From Fragum whitleyi (lineage: Eukaryota; Mollusca; Bivalvia; Cardiida; Cardiidae): DNA of 64,000 nt. The notes under the pieces were generated by a model. It had not been told where the DNA came from. It made no database searches and was given only the letters and a program-made list of their open reading frames with translations. Made by a program: the position numbers and the translations under genes. Location: NCBI GenBank assembly GCA_948146395.1, contig OX411548.1, positions 40,205,737 to 40,269,736 on the forward strand, written 5' to 3'. Below, in pieces: positions 23,719 through 33,227 of the stretch; positions within the stretch are counted from its first letter, which is position 1; every line of letters begins with the position of its first letter.

Positions 23719-23962
23719 AGGGCCCGAGATAATAAAACTTTTATCAGGCTCAACTGAGAATTTTCTCAAATTTTAAATTTAAATAAATGTATGGAAATGG
23801 AAGATGATATCAATAAGTTGTTGTTTAAAATAACTTATTAATATTATCTTTTATGTTAATACATTAAAATGAGTATTAAAACAGAAATATGTTTATTCTC
23901 AAATTGAAATTTGAGAAAAATTTTAACTGAGTATGAAAAAAGTTTTATGACCTCGGGCCCTG
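23719..23962. repeat. MITE family D
   Basis: Inverted ends 'cagggcccgagataataaaa' and 'ttttatgacctcgggccctg', with inverted similarity continuing for about 60 bases ('ctcaactgagaattttctc'). It sits inside a repeat related to the 24947-25708 palindrome: 'agtaccaccag' lies on its left and 'gagcagaatcacc' on its right. Confidence 0.75.
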
Positions 23963-24946
23963 GAGCAGAATCACCTTAGAATGGCACAAATTATTACACC
24001 CTAGTCCGAAGTTTGCGTAAAGTCCAAGCGATGATCGGAATGTACTTTCAAGTTTACGGAAAAGTCCGAGCATTGGTCCGTATGACAAAAAACTAACCTC
24101 ACCCCTTACATTATATTTATACATGTAGATAGTCTCTCTGAATTAAAATTCACTCCAAAATGGCAAATTTCATACGTTCATCGTCTCATGTTTCTTTTTG
24201 AGAAAGCGTATCCAAGTGTGAAACTTATTATATAATGGAAAATTTTACATCGTTGCTTGGAGACCAAAATACCGTATCTGCATCTTGAATAAAGCTATTT
24301 TATTTTTGTCGTCCACAAAGACATATCCTTTATATTCTGAATCATTCGGAAATTATGTTATATTTTTTTTTCGGTCGAAATTATTAATTTGCATGCTCAA
24401 CCTACAGATTCTAATGAGGCGTAATAAATCACATATCGGATTCATCAAACTACTACATATTCAATTTTTCATTAGACTGTACTGGAATTTTGATAAACCT
24501 GTCAAAAATAATTGGGTAGATACGTTGACATGGCGCAGTCATCTGCATATTTATGAATTAGTATTATATCATCATCCAATGACTTTTGACGTCCGTCACT
24601 TTTCGCCATTTTTTAAACATGTTGTTTGTAGGCGACTCAAACGTCGAAATCACAGCTGAATTAAGCTGTGGTTATAACGTCTAGGAGGCCAATTCAGTTA
24701 TTTTTCATCCGTTTTATACACATGACCACACATTTTGAAGATGATTGACTGTTTAATATCAGAAAAATATGTCGTGTTGGGGGTCAAGGGAATGCAACCG
24801 CTTAGTCCCTCTAACCATTCGGAACACCACTCGGCCAATCTCACGATCAACCTCGGATGCATTCGTTTCAACTCGGCCGATTCCGTAACATACATTTAAA
24901 GACAGATTGCAATCGGGAACCCTCGGCGATTCTACGGAATAGACCT
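23963..24946. other. Gene-free; fragments of the 'ccgagg/cggac' palindrome family
   Basis: 23995-24090 and 24780-24946 are scrambled pieces of the family forming the next palindrome. A 124-residue open frame at 24285-24659 has no recognisable domain or composition support. Confidence 0.5.
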
Positions 24947-25708
24947 CCATTCGGAACATCGCTCGGACTTTTCCGTAAACTGAAAAGTACCTCGGACGTA
25001 AGTGTAGTAATTTTGGGTCATTTTTTAGGTAATTCGGCTTCAGGTGGTACTTCGGTTATTTAATACGCTTGAAGAAAAAAACATTTTTAAATTCTTTCCG
25101 ATCGTCTTTGGAGAACTTTTGGGTATATTATAATTTGAAAACAAAACGCAGTCAAACACTGCGTTTTGTTATCAAGTTATAATATGCCCACTTTTATTCT
25201 TTCGCTGATTTTGTTTTATGCAACGTCATCCTTTGATGGATCGTTGATGTTTGTGACGTTATATAAACCCGCGTGCGAAATGACGCGCTTTCATGGCAGT
25301 GCCCGTATTATTCCCGAGGTCTATTCCGTAGAATCGCCGAGGGTTCCCGATTGAATAGACCTCGGGAATAATACAGGCGCTGCCATAAAAGCGCGCCATT
25401 TCGCACGTGGGCTTATATGACGTCACAAACACAACTGAAGATGACGCTGCGAAAAGCGAAATCAACGTTAGGTAAAAATTGGGCATATTATTATTTGAAA
25501 ACAAAACGCGCGTTTGCTTTCAAATCATAAAATGCCAAAACGATCTTCATAGATGATCTGAAAGCATTAAAGGAGTTTGCTTTTCTTCAAGCGTATAAAC
25601 CAAAGTACCACCAGGAGCCGAATTACCTAAAAAATGACCAAAAATTACTACACTTACGTCCGAGATACTTTCCAGTTTACGGAAAAGTCCGAGCGATGTT
25701 CCGAATGG
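24947..25708. repeat. Large palindromic (foldback) element, ~760 bases
   Basis: The left half reads out from 'ccattcggaacatcgctcgg' and the right half ends with its complement 'cgagcgatgttccgaatgg'. The arms stay alignable through 'gtaattcggctt', 'cgcttgaaga' and 'gacgt(t/c)atataa(a/g)ccc' to a short spacer near 25327-25352. The spacer sequence recurs at 24905-24946. No coding capacity. Confidence 0.8.
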
Positions 25709-25944
25709 ACAGATTGGGGACTTTGCAGATCGCCCGAAGATTGCCGAATGCCACGGATGTACATGGACGGACTATTATTAAAATTACGGGAAACCTTGGA
25801 AAAACTCGATGACGTCAGTTAAAATAGCGTTAGCCCTCGAAACTTTGAGTGAAAACATTCGACGTCGCCAAGGCTACTCGTTTAAGTCACCGACGTGAAA
25901 ACATCGTATCCCTAAAGAAAAAAAAAAAAAAAAAAAAAAAAAAA

Positions 25945-26105
25945 CTAGCGCGGAAACAACTATCTTTAGATTTATATTTTATACAGTAAATAACGGCTGA
26001 ACAATTCTAATTTTGAGAATGACGAATCATTCTCAAAAATTAAAATTATCCAGCCGTTATTTACTGTATAAAATATAAATCTAAAGATAGTTGTTTCCGC
26101 GCTAG
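25945..26105. repeat. Near-perfect 161-base palindrome next to poly-A
   Basis: The arms, from 'ctagcgcggaaacaac' to its complement 'gttgtttccgcgctag', are about 65 bases and almost identical, with a short loop around 26020. About 27 A residues precede the left arm. Confidence 0.85.
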
Positions 26106-26619
26106 TTGTTTTTTCTTACACTGTTTCCGCTTAACAAAAAGCACAATTTTGTTACATACCCATCCGCCTTTCATACACCCGATGTCTGTTACAGCTTACG
26201 GAAATGGCCGAGGGATGTTCCGAATGTCCCTCTTACACAACAAATGAAATCTGGTAACCCCCACCCCACCCCACCCAACTTATAAGGAACCTCACCAAGG
26301 AATTCAGGGTATCAAAGGATCTGACAGGAGAATCTAATTGGGACATATAGGAAAAAGATTCTATCATGAGATTTTATTTGAGACAAGCTGATCTTAACTG
26401 CGTCTAGAATTAATATGTATTTAAGCGAGCCTTGGCGGGCTTATTAACTTTTCTATTCTGGACGAGGTCAAATTTAGATTGTCTAAAAAATAATCGATTT
26501 TTTTTTTCTTTTTTCAAATTTATATTTTTTTTGTACGCTAAAACAATTTTTGAAACAATCTGATGAAAGAAATACTGCGAAAACGAGCGTTATATAGGCA
26601 TAGCAAAACATAGCATAGG

Positions 26620-26895
26620 CGTATCCAGGACTTTGAAATTTATACGCACTCAGACGGCGACAAACAAAGAATATATAGGATATAGGCGATATGTGGACTA
26701 TGACAAAAGATGAATGCCTTCCGTTTGCTCCTTTTTTTTTATTTTAGCGTTGGTGAATAATCAAAACATCGTAACTACAGCTTAAATTAGCTGTAGTTTC
26801 GATGTTATGATCATTCATCAACGACATTTTTCAAAAGAGAATTTATTTTTATTACGCACTTGCGTAATGTGCGTAATAGCAGCAACGCCCATGCA
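26620..26895 (+). repeat. Duplicated block, copy 1, with internal hairpin
   Basis: Shares 'tacgcactcagacggcgac', 'gacgacattttt' and 'cacttgcgtaatgtgcgt' with 27080-27345 in the same order. It contains the hairpin 'aaacatcgtaactacagctt'/'agctgtagtttcgatgtt'. Confidence 0.75.
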
Positions 26896-27079
26896 AAGAT
26901 GAATGTCCTCCCTCCGCTCCCCTTTTCTATGATTTGGTGACAGACATACCGCGAAAAACATACGTTAGATGACGTCGCGATGTCATTGAGAATGTGTTCT
27001 TTCACATGTGTAAGACAAGGATATCTCCGATGGCTGTCCGATTTAGAAGTCAAGAAGGGCTATGTGAGCGTAAGCGTAA

Positions 27080-27345
27080 CTAGAATTTTGAAATTATACG
27101 CACTCAGAAGGCGACCAACATAGGAAATAAAGGATAAGGGCGAAAAAGAGACTGTGACAAAGATGATTGTCCTCCCTCCGCTTTCCTTTTCTTTTATTCG
27201 ATCGTCGTTGAATAATCAAAACATCATTACTACAGCTTGAATAAGCTGTAGTTTCATGTTATGATCATTCATCAACGACATTTTTTCGAAAGAGGATTCA
27301 TTTCTATAATGCACTTGCGTAATGTGCGTGATGGTAGTTACGCCC
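27080..27345 (+). repeat. Duplicated block, copy 2
   Basis: Second copy of the 26620-26895 block, about 460 bases downstream, with the same internal hairpin in slightly changed form. Confidence 0.75.
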
Positions 27346-27419
27346 TCAGTGAGAATAGCGTTATAAATTTATTCGGTCTGGACTTGATATGTTCCAGTAG
27401 GCTACATTTTGAATTGACA

Positions 27420-27804
27420 CTGTCCGATCAAAACCAATATTAATCATTCACTTAGCAAATCATTCATTCATTCATTGATTGATTCATTCAAACTACTCAT
27501 ATGAAGAATAAAAAAAAAAGCTTTGAAATTATTTGAACACGTTTCAAAATCGATAAATTCTCAATATTTTCATTTAAATTGATTAGATAATCCAACATAT
27601 TCAGTGCCTGTTGTTAATTTCAAAGAGTCTGATTGTTCAATAAAGACACAAAAATATAAGGAAGTACGAAGATTTTATTAAAGGGAGTTAATCGAATATC
27701 GATATTGGCTACTAAATTTTGATTCAAAGCTCGCTCAGCTACTCATTCAATTGTATTGCATTCTCATTCCAAATCATATACCTTGTCAATAACATGATGT
27801 TGTT
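27420..27804 (-). repeat. MITE family A, reverse copy
   Basis: Diverged copy from 'cgatcaaaaccaatattaat' to 'ttgtcaataacatgatgttg'. The internal 'gtctgattgttcaataaaga' and 'aaagggagttaatcgaatat' place it in the family. Confidence 0.7.
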
Positions 27805-27829
27805 AATGCTCCTTTTCCACTATGTTCCC

Positions 27830-28170
27830 GGTGAAAACGGCGGCCCCGTTTCAGACATTCGTGGCTAAAACGGGACGAACGTGGGGAAACGCAGGGCGAC
27901 GGGATAAGCAAACGTAACAGAACGGGACCGCCGTGGCCGACGGGACATATATTTTAACTGTCAGAAAATCTGCCACGGCAATCCCGGCAGAATAGAGAAA
28001 CGTGACAAAACGGGATGAATGCAACAAACCGTGACAGCACGTAACATACCGTAGCGAAACTTGGGAGAGATCCGTAGCACAAAGGGAAGCTTGTTTGCAG
28101 CCCGGCAAGCCACGATTGATTTATACGTTTTGTTGCGTTTCGCCACGGACGTCTCACGTGTGTGACGGTT
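27830..28170. other. GC-rich low-complexity island (acggga motif)
   Basis: Irregularly repeats 'aaacggga', 'cgtgac(a)aaacg' and 'accg..gtgg' without a fixed period. Apparent short frames come from this repetition. No gene recognised. Confidence 0.5.
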
Positions 28171-28269
28171 TTTGGTACGTCCTGCTAAGGTGTGTTAAGT
28201 TATAAAACGATCTTCACGGCGCATGCGGGCTGAAAAAAAAGATGCAATTCAGATCAGTGTCATTCTAGT

Positions 28270-28664
28270 TTGAGTTCTCAGGCAGGTGAATGATATTGGA
28301 ATGATATTGGAATTGAGTTGAATGATCGAAAGGAATGAGTTTTGAACGAAATTAAAGGGAGGTAATCCAATATCGCTTATCTTTTTATTTTGATATTCAT
28401 TACCTCCCTTTTATAAAATATTCATACAAGTTCCTTAATAGCTTCCTATGTCTTCTCGAACTAAGCAGACTCGAACAAAAATTCAATTAAGTCAGCGAAA
28501 TCGTATATTTTTTTCTTTCAATTTCATTTTGAATGTAGTTGTTGATCTTATCTATTTGGTGATTTTTGGTGGAGCGTTTTTGAATGGTTTGAGAGTGGGA
28601 TGAATGAATGGGAAGCTGAGTGAGCGATTCAAAATGGTTTTAATTGGAATAAAAGTCTGTACCT
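28270..28664 (+). repeat. MITE family A, forward copy
   Basis: Recognised by 'aggtgaatgatattggaatg', 'aaagggaggtaatccaatat', 'gtagttgttgatctta' and 'gctgagtgagcgattcaaa'. Both terminal ends have decayed. Confidence 0.75.
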
Positions 28665-28727
28665 TGCGCATTGACATTTCGGATTATTTTTTTTGTTTGA
28701 AATTTGCTGGAACCTATACAGCTGTAG

Positions 28728-29817
28728 GCCTTCACACGAGCGCGGCGATGTCACGGCGAGCTGAAATCTTCAGAGCACAGTAAGAACGACGTGAAATCGC
28801 ATTGATCACAGCAGGAGCGTTGTGAGATCGCAATTCAGGAACGTCTTGAGCAATCGACTAGATCCTCGAAGATTGATACACCGCGATCCCATGGCGAGTA
28901 CTTAGAGCGTTCACAAAACAATCGCCGTAAGATCGCGTCGTGTCAAGATCGCAATAAGAGCGCTGTGAGATCTTGGTAGCAACGCATTGGGATCACCGAG
29001 AAAATGCCGTGACAGAGCCGTGACATTGCAGTATGAGCGCAGTGAAAACGAACTAGACAGACGGTAGCGCTTATGCGGCGACTACACTGCGATCTACTCT
29101 ATTCACTACGTCAAAACTGCGCTCCTACCGCGTTCCTATGGCGATGTTCAGAATAATAATTTCATATACAAAGTGTTTAAATATTCAGACTGTAACAAGA
29201 ATTTTATTTAATGGGGAATGGGGGTAAAAAGGAAAGATTTTTAGATCGCGTTAACCTAAAATCAACGATTAAGAATGCTTTTGATATAATGTATATTCTT
29301 CTGTAAATTTTCTCTCTGATGGTTTTGTGATTGGCTATTTTCCCCTTCTTCCTCTACCAGGCTTATTCATACTTCATAAACTAACAAGGAACAGACACGT
29401 AGGAATGATTTCAAATTTGGAGAAAAAGTCTCAAATACCTGACCACCGCAGTATACTCGCCGCGAGAGCGCGACATGGCAATGAATTGTTTGTTTGCTTG
29501 AATGGGGTTTTACGCCGATTTCAACATTATTTCATTTATATCGCGGCGGCTCGAGCACCTAGCAATGGATCCCCTGTGTTTCTCACACCAGTTCTACCAC
29601 CACATCCTTTTCTAGCCTCCATACAATCCAACTCAGGTCTACGATTGTCAATCCATTGGTGGAAGACAAATAGTCAGAAAGGATAAGTGCCGCCGTCGGT
29701 TATCGAGTCCGAGACCACTAGATTGACATTCCGACGGCATGGCTCTAAACGTCGCAGCATCGTAGAGTATATTTTCCCAGAAAGTGCGGTGCTGTCGCTG
29801 TCTAGTGTGACATACCC
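28728..29817. repeat. Foldback-like element E, copy 1, interrupted by a SINE
   Basis: The left arm (28728-29150) is GC-rich and irregularly repeats 'gatcgca', 'gagcgc' and 'gtgagatc'. An AT-rich core (29150-29440) follows, then a right arm beginning 'agtatactcgccgcgagagc' and resuming after a SINE at 29740-29815. The core and inner arm borders match the second copy at 32060-32796 ('tgttcagaat', 'ttcctctaccaggcttattc' versus 'ttcctttagcatgcttattt'). Confidence 0.6.
29479..29739 (-). mobile_element. tRNA-derived SINE, family 1, minus strand
   Basis: Complement of the family 1 SINE. The tail 'ttacgccgatttcaac' comes first and the tRNA-like head ends near 29739. It is inserted in the right arm of element E; short catggc copies lie at both borders. 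Confidence 0.75.
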
Positions 29818-30237
29818 TTTAAAAGTCGTGAAATTGACAAGGTGAATGATATTGGATTGATTTTGAATGAAATTGAATCAGTGCGATGAGTGGATTTGGA
29901 GTTTAATTCAAGGAAGGTAGGACAATATCGATAATTTCTTTCGAATTTGACCGAATTACCGATATTCTTACCTTCCTTCAATAAAACATAGGTACTTTTC
30001 TGTTTGTGTGTCCCCATACATAGATGAAATCCACACCAGCCAAAATTATCGTGAAATAATTTGATCATTTTTAATAAAATGCTGATCGTTTTGATCCATT
30101 TCGAATAGTTGTCATCGATTCTGGAGCGTTTTTAGTGATTGGAGTGAGTGTTTTGAATGGATGAATGGAGCGCTGAGTGAGAGATTTAGAATGCTTTTTG
30201 ATTGAGGTAAATGGCAATTCCACGATGTAACTAAGTG
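29818..30237 (+). repeat. MITE family A, forward copy, subfamily with 'ccacaccagccaaaat' core
   Basis: Complete from 'gtcgtgaaattgacaaggtg' to 'caattccacgatgtaactaa'. The centre differs from the copy at 37749: it carries the 'catagatgaaatccacacca' type core. Confidence 0.8.
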
Positions 30238-30267
30238 TAATGATTAAACTTGGTCATGATATTTCTA

Positions 30268-30694
30268 CAGTAAATAACATCGTGTAATCTAGTAGTGTAA
30301 TGATTTTGAATGATTCCGGAATAAAATTAAATGAGGGGGTGACCGGTTTTTTAAACTAAATTAAAGTAAGGTAGTGTAAAGCTGCAATTTCTTCCAATTT
30401 TCGATATTTTATTACTTGTTTTAAAACGAACAAATTCGTTTCAATTCAAATCTAAAAATCGATTTGCATGTCTTCGCGAACTCTTTGAAATCAACACAAG
30501 TTAATAAAACAATGAGTGATTTCACCAACTTGTACAAAGTTGTTGAGCAACCTGAACGAATCTGGAGTTGTTTTTTATTGATTTCGGTAAGTATTTAATA
30601 CTTTGAGCGGGCGGTAGGCATGCTACGAATGCAGCGCCGATCGAGCGATTTAGAATGAATTTGATCGGAATGTGCAAGATTTTCACGAATCTTT
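30268..30694 (+). repeat. MITE family A, degenerate forward copy
   Basis: Begins 'cagtaaataacatcgtgtaa' after TA, keeps a weak hairpin ('ggtagtgtaaagctgcaatt') and 'gatcgagcgatttagaatga', and ends near 'gattttcacgaat'. Confidence 0.65.
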
Positions 30695-30752
30695 TTAAAG
30701 GCCTTTAACAATTTCAGATCTTAACAACGTCAAGACTCGGACAAGCGTGTAC

Positions 30753-31215
30753 AACCGCACATTCTGGGTAAAATAAAATAGATATAGAGGATAATCGTTT
30801 GTTTCAGTGTAAGATCGATTTATATTCATTGAGTGAACAACAAAGGCTATATATATTCACGATATAGCTTTTGTTGTTCACGAAATGAAATATAAATCGA
30901 TCTTACACGAAAAACAAACGATTATTCTATTTCTTTAATGCAAAAATGAGACAAAATGTGACATTTCTAGGACATATTTTCGTAAAGCGCGTCATTTTGC
31001 GCGTGATTGCTTTGCAACGTTCATTGTGACGTCACTTATTTCGCCCCGCATAGATGACGTCAGATAGGATGAAATGCACAAAAGCAGGGTATAATTTTTG
31101 ATAATTTCACTGCTTTTGCGGTGAGATTATCATGTGATAATCTACCGTTATTTCTCGATAAACCACCGAAAAGCATTAAAGAAAACCGCACATTCTGGGT
31201 AAAATAAAATAGATA
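30753..31215. repeat. Segment bounded by 32-base direct repeats, containing a palindrome
   Basis: The repeat starting 'aaccgcacattctgggtaaa' is at 30753-30784 and again, identical, at 31184-31215. A palindrome with about 70-base arms (30776-30932) overlaps the first repeat. The remainder shares 'gcgcgtcatttt' and two 'tgacgtca' motifs with the style of the 24947 palindrome. Confidence 0.7.
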
Positions 31216-32059
31216 ACTTGGTAATTGGAAAGTGCTATGCAATGTTTGGAATTTAAATATGGGCGATCAGAACATCGCAACTCCACCTTAATTAAGCCAA
31301 CCTTATTACATATCGTCGTTGTAATTCCAAAACTTCGTAACTACAGCTTCGATCAATATATTTTAGCATTACATCGACGATATACGCATTGGTTGCTCTC
31401 CGACGATACCTTATTCAGATAAAACTTTTTCGACCTCTGTAAGACTGAGCCAATTTTGCGTGAATGGTCACAAAATGTTAACTAAAGATATGTAATTCGG
31501 GTCATCAATAAAAGGAATATATGATATCGTTCAAAAAACCCTTTAAATATTTTTGCAAAATGATTTGGCACTTAGACAAGGTCAATATAGCTTACTTCTG
31601 CACATAATCCAAACGACTGGCGCAAAGATCAAACGCAGATTTATCAGGTAACTTAATATATTTTCTGCACATTTGTTTGAAAGTTTTAAATATATCTCAT
31701 GAATGTATAAACGGTCATTTCTTTGAGTATATATTTTTTTTTTTGGATCCGATTATAAACATTAATAAGAGGCGAATATCAAACTTTCTTGTCTTAGCAA
31801 TAATCAATTAAAATAAATCGTCAATCTAATCATATTCCTCTTAAGAATGCATTCCCTTCAATTTTGAAAAGAATGGTTTAACGTTTAAAATACACATTTC
31901 GCTAGACTTATATTAAGATGTCTTCTCAAAGCGTATGTATTTTACAAATGCTATTCACGCTTGCGAAGATACTAAATCAAGTCTTGATTATGTGTATTAT
32001 ATATAAGACAGTCAAACGCGTTTATTTACAAAAAAAAAAAAACCAAAAAAAACCAAGCA
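31216..32059. other. No gene seen
   Basis: 31290-31350 resembles the hairpin of the 26.6/27.1 kb duplicated blocks. Otherwise AT-rich without coding evidence. Confidence 0.45.
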
Positions 32060-32796
32060 AACTATTCTTATCTCTCAGCGCATTGAGGCGCCAACAACTC
32101 CACAAAAGCGCAAATTTAGCGCCAAGACATCACAGGATAATAGCAATCAAAAAGCGATACAAGGGAAATGGCGCTTGTAAGGCGACTTTTAAGTGATCTA
32201 TGCATTTCGCTATATCTCTACTGCGCTCCCTTGGGTTTTTAAACACGATGTTCAGAATTTGAATTTCAAACAAAAAATTAATTAATCAGGTCGTAGAAAA
32301 GGCTTTCATTTCATGTTGAATGAGTGGCGGAAGGCATAATTGCTGTTCGCGTAAGCCTAATTTAAACAGCTTAGAGGTTCTTCTAATGACGTTTTCTCTT
32401 TAGGTTTTGTTTTACTTTTGTTCATTTTCTTCCTTTAGCATGCTTATTTACTCTTCAAAAGCTAACATGTAATTTACAAATTAGAATAAATAAATTCTAA
32501 AATTGATCAAGCACCCGAGCAATACAGTATACTCGCCACGATGCAATCGCCGAAGCAACACCATCAGCGCAGTAAGGCGTCGAAGGAGCGCAGTGAATCG
32601 CAGTAGGAAAGCAATACATCTGCATAGAAACGCAGAAGAATCAGCGCCGTTGCATCGCCATGATCGCCGAGTATGAATAGTTTGCGACGATCCTTCAGCG
32701 ATCTGAAAAAAAGTTTGATCGCCGTGGTAGCAAAATGAAGTCGCTTGGCTAGTTTCGAGGTATCGGCCGCCAATGCTCGCTTTATAATACTTCTAA
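32060..32796. repeat. Foldback-like element E, copy 2
   Basis: Left arm 'cagcgcattgaggcgcc...' to 'ctgcgctcccttgggttt', AT-rich core, and right arm beginning 'agtatactcgccacgatgca' with repeated 'gcagtaagg' and 'gatcgcc' words. See copy 1 at 28728. Confidence 0.6.
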
Positions 32797-33139
32797 AGCT
32801 AAGAACATTGTGAAATTGACTCTCATTCTGATCAAAACCATTCTAAATCGCCCAATTAGCGCTCCATTCATTCATTCCAAATACTCGTCCTAACCATTAA
32901 AAAAACACGCCAAAATACCGAATATGATCAACAATTACATAAAAAAGGGATAGAAAAAAAAATTAAAAAATCCACGGCTTAAATGACTTTTGTAAGCGCC
33001 TGATTGGTTTGCGATTCTTGAACAAAATTAGCGATTATTGATTACATACCATCACTTTTATTCAAACCCACTCCTCTCGCACTCATTCAATTTCGTTCCA
33101 AAATCATTCAGCTTGTGAATTTCACGATGTTCTTAATTG
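32797..33139 (-). repeat. MITE family A, reverse copy just upstream of coding exon 1
   Basis: From 'gaacattgtgaaattgactc' to 'gaatttcacgatgttctta', then TTG and TA. It lacks the left half of the hairpin, so it carries an internal deletion. It ends 26 bases before the acceptor of exon 1 (33166). Confidence 0.8.
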
Positions 33140-33165
33140 TAGTCTCATATTAAATCTTATTACAG

Positions 33166-33227
33166 ACTTTTTAGATGTAATGGAGAGTGACTCATCCGGG
33201 TACATTAGTTTTCAGGCAGAGAGATTA
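33166..33227 (+). CDS. Receptor gene exon 1 (start codon at 33180)
   Basis: Acceptor 'aatcttattacag', 14 bases of 5' UTR, ATG at 33180, then 16 codons (MESDSSGYISFQAERL) and donor TTA|GTAAGA, phase 0. The frame stays open past the donor to 33401, so a longer unspliced reading cannot be excluded. The choice rests on the good donor and on exact phase agreement with exon 2. An upstream untranslated exon is implied by the acceptor. Confidence 0.55.

Noticed and set aside
24285..24659. 124-codon open frame
   Set aside because: Starts at TTG, composition like random AT-rich DNA, no motif or splice context.
27830..28160. Overlapping minus-strand frames in the GC-rich island
   Set aside because: Several overlapping frames arise from the same irregular repeats; none looks like a protein.
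29327..29686. 119-codon open frame
   Set aside because: Most of it is the complement of a SINE inserted in element E.
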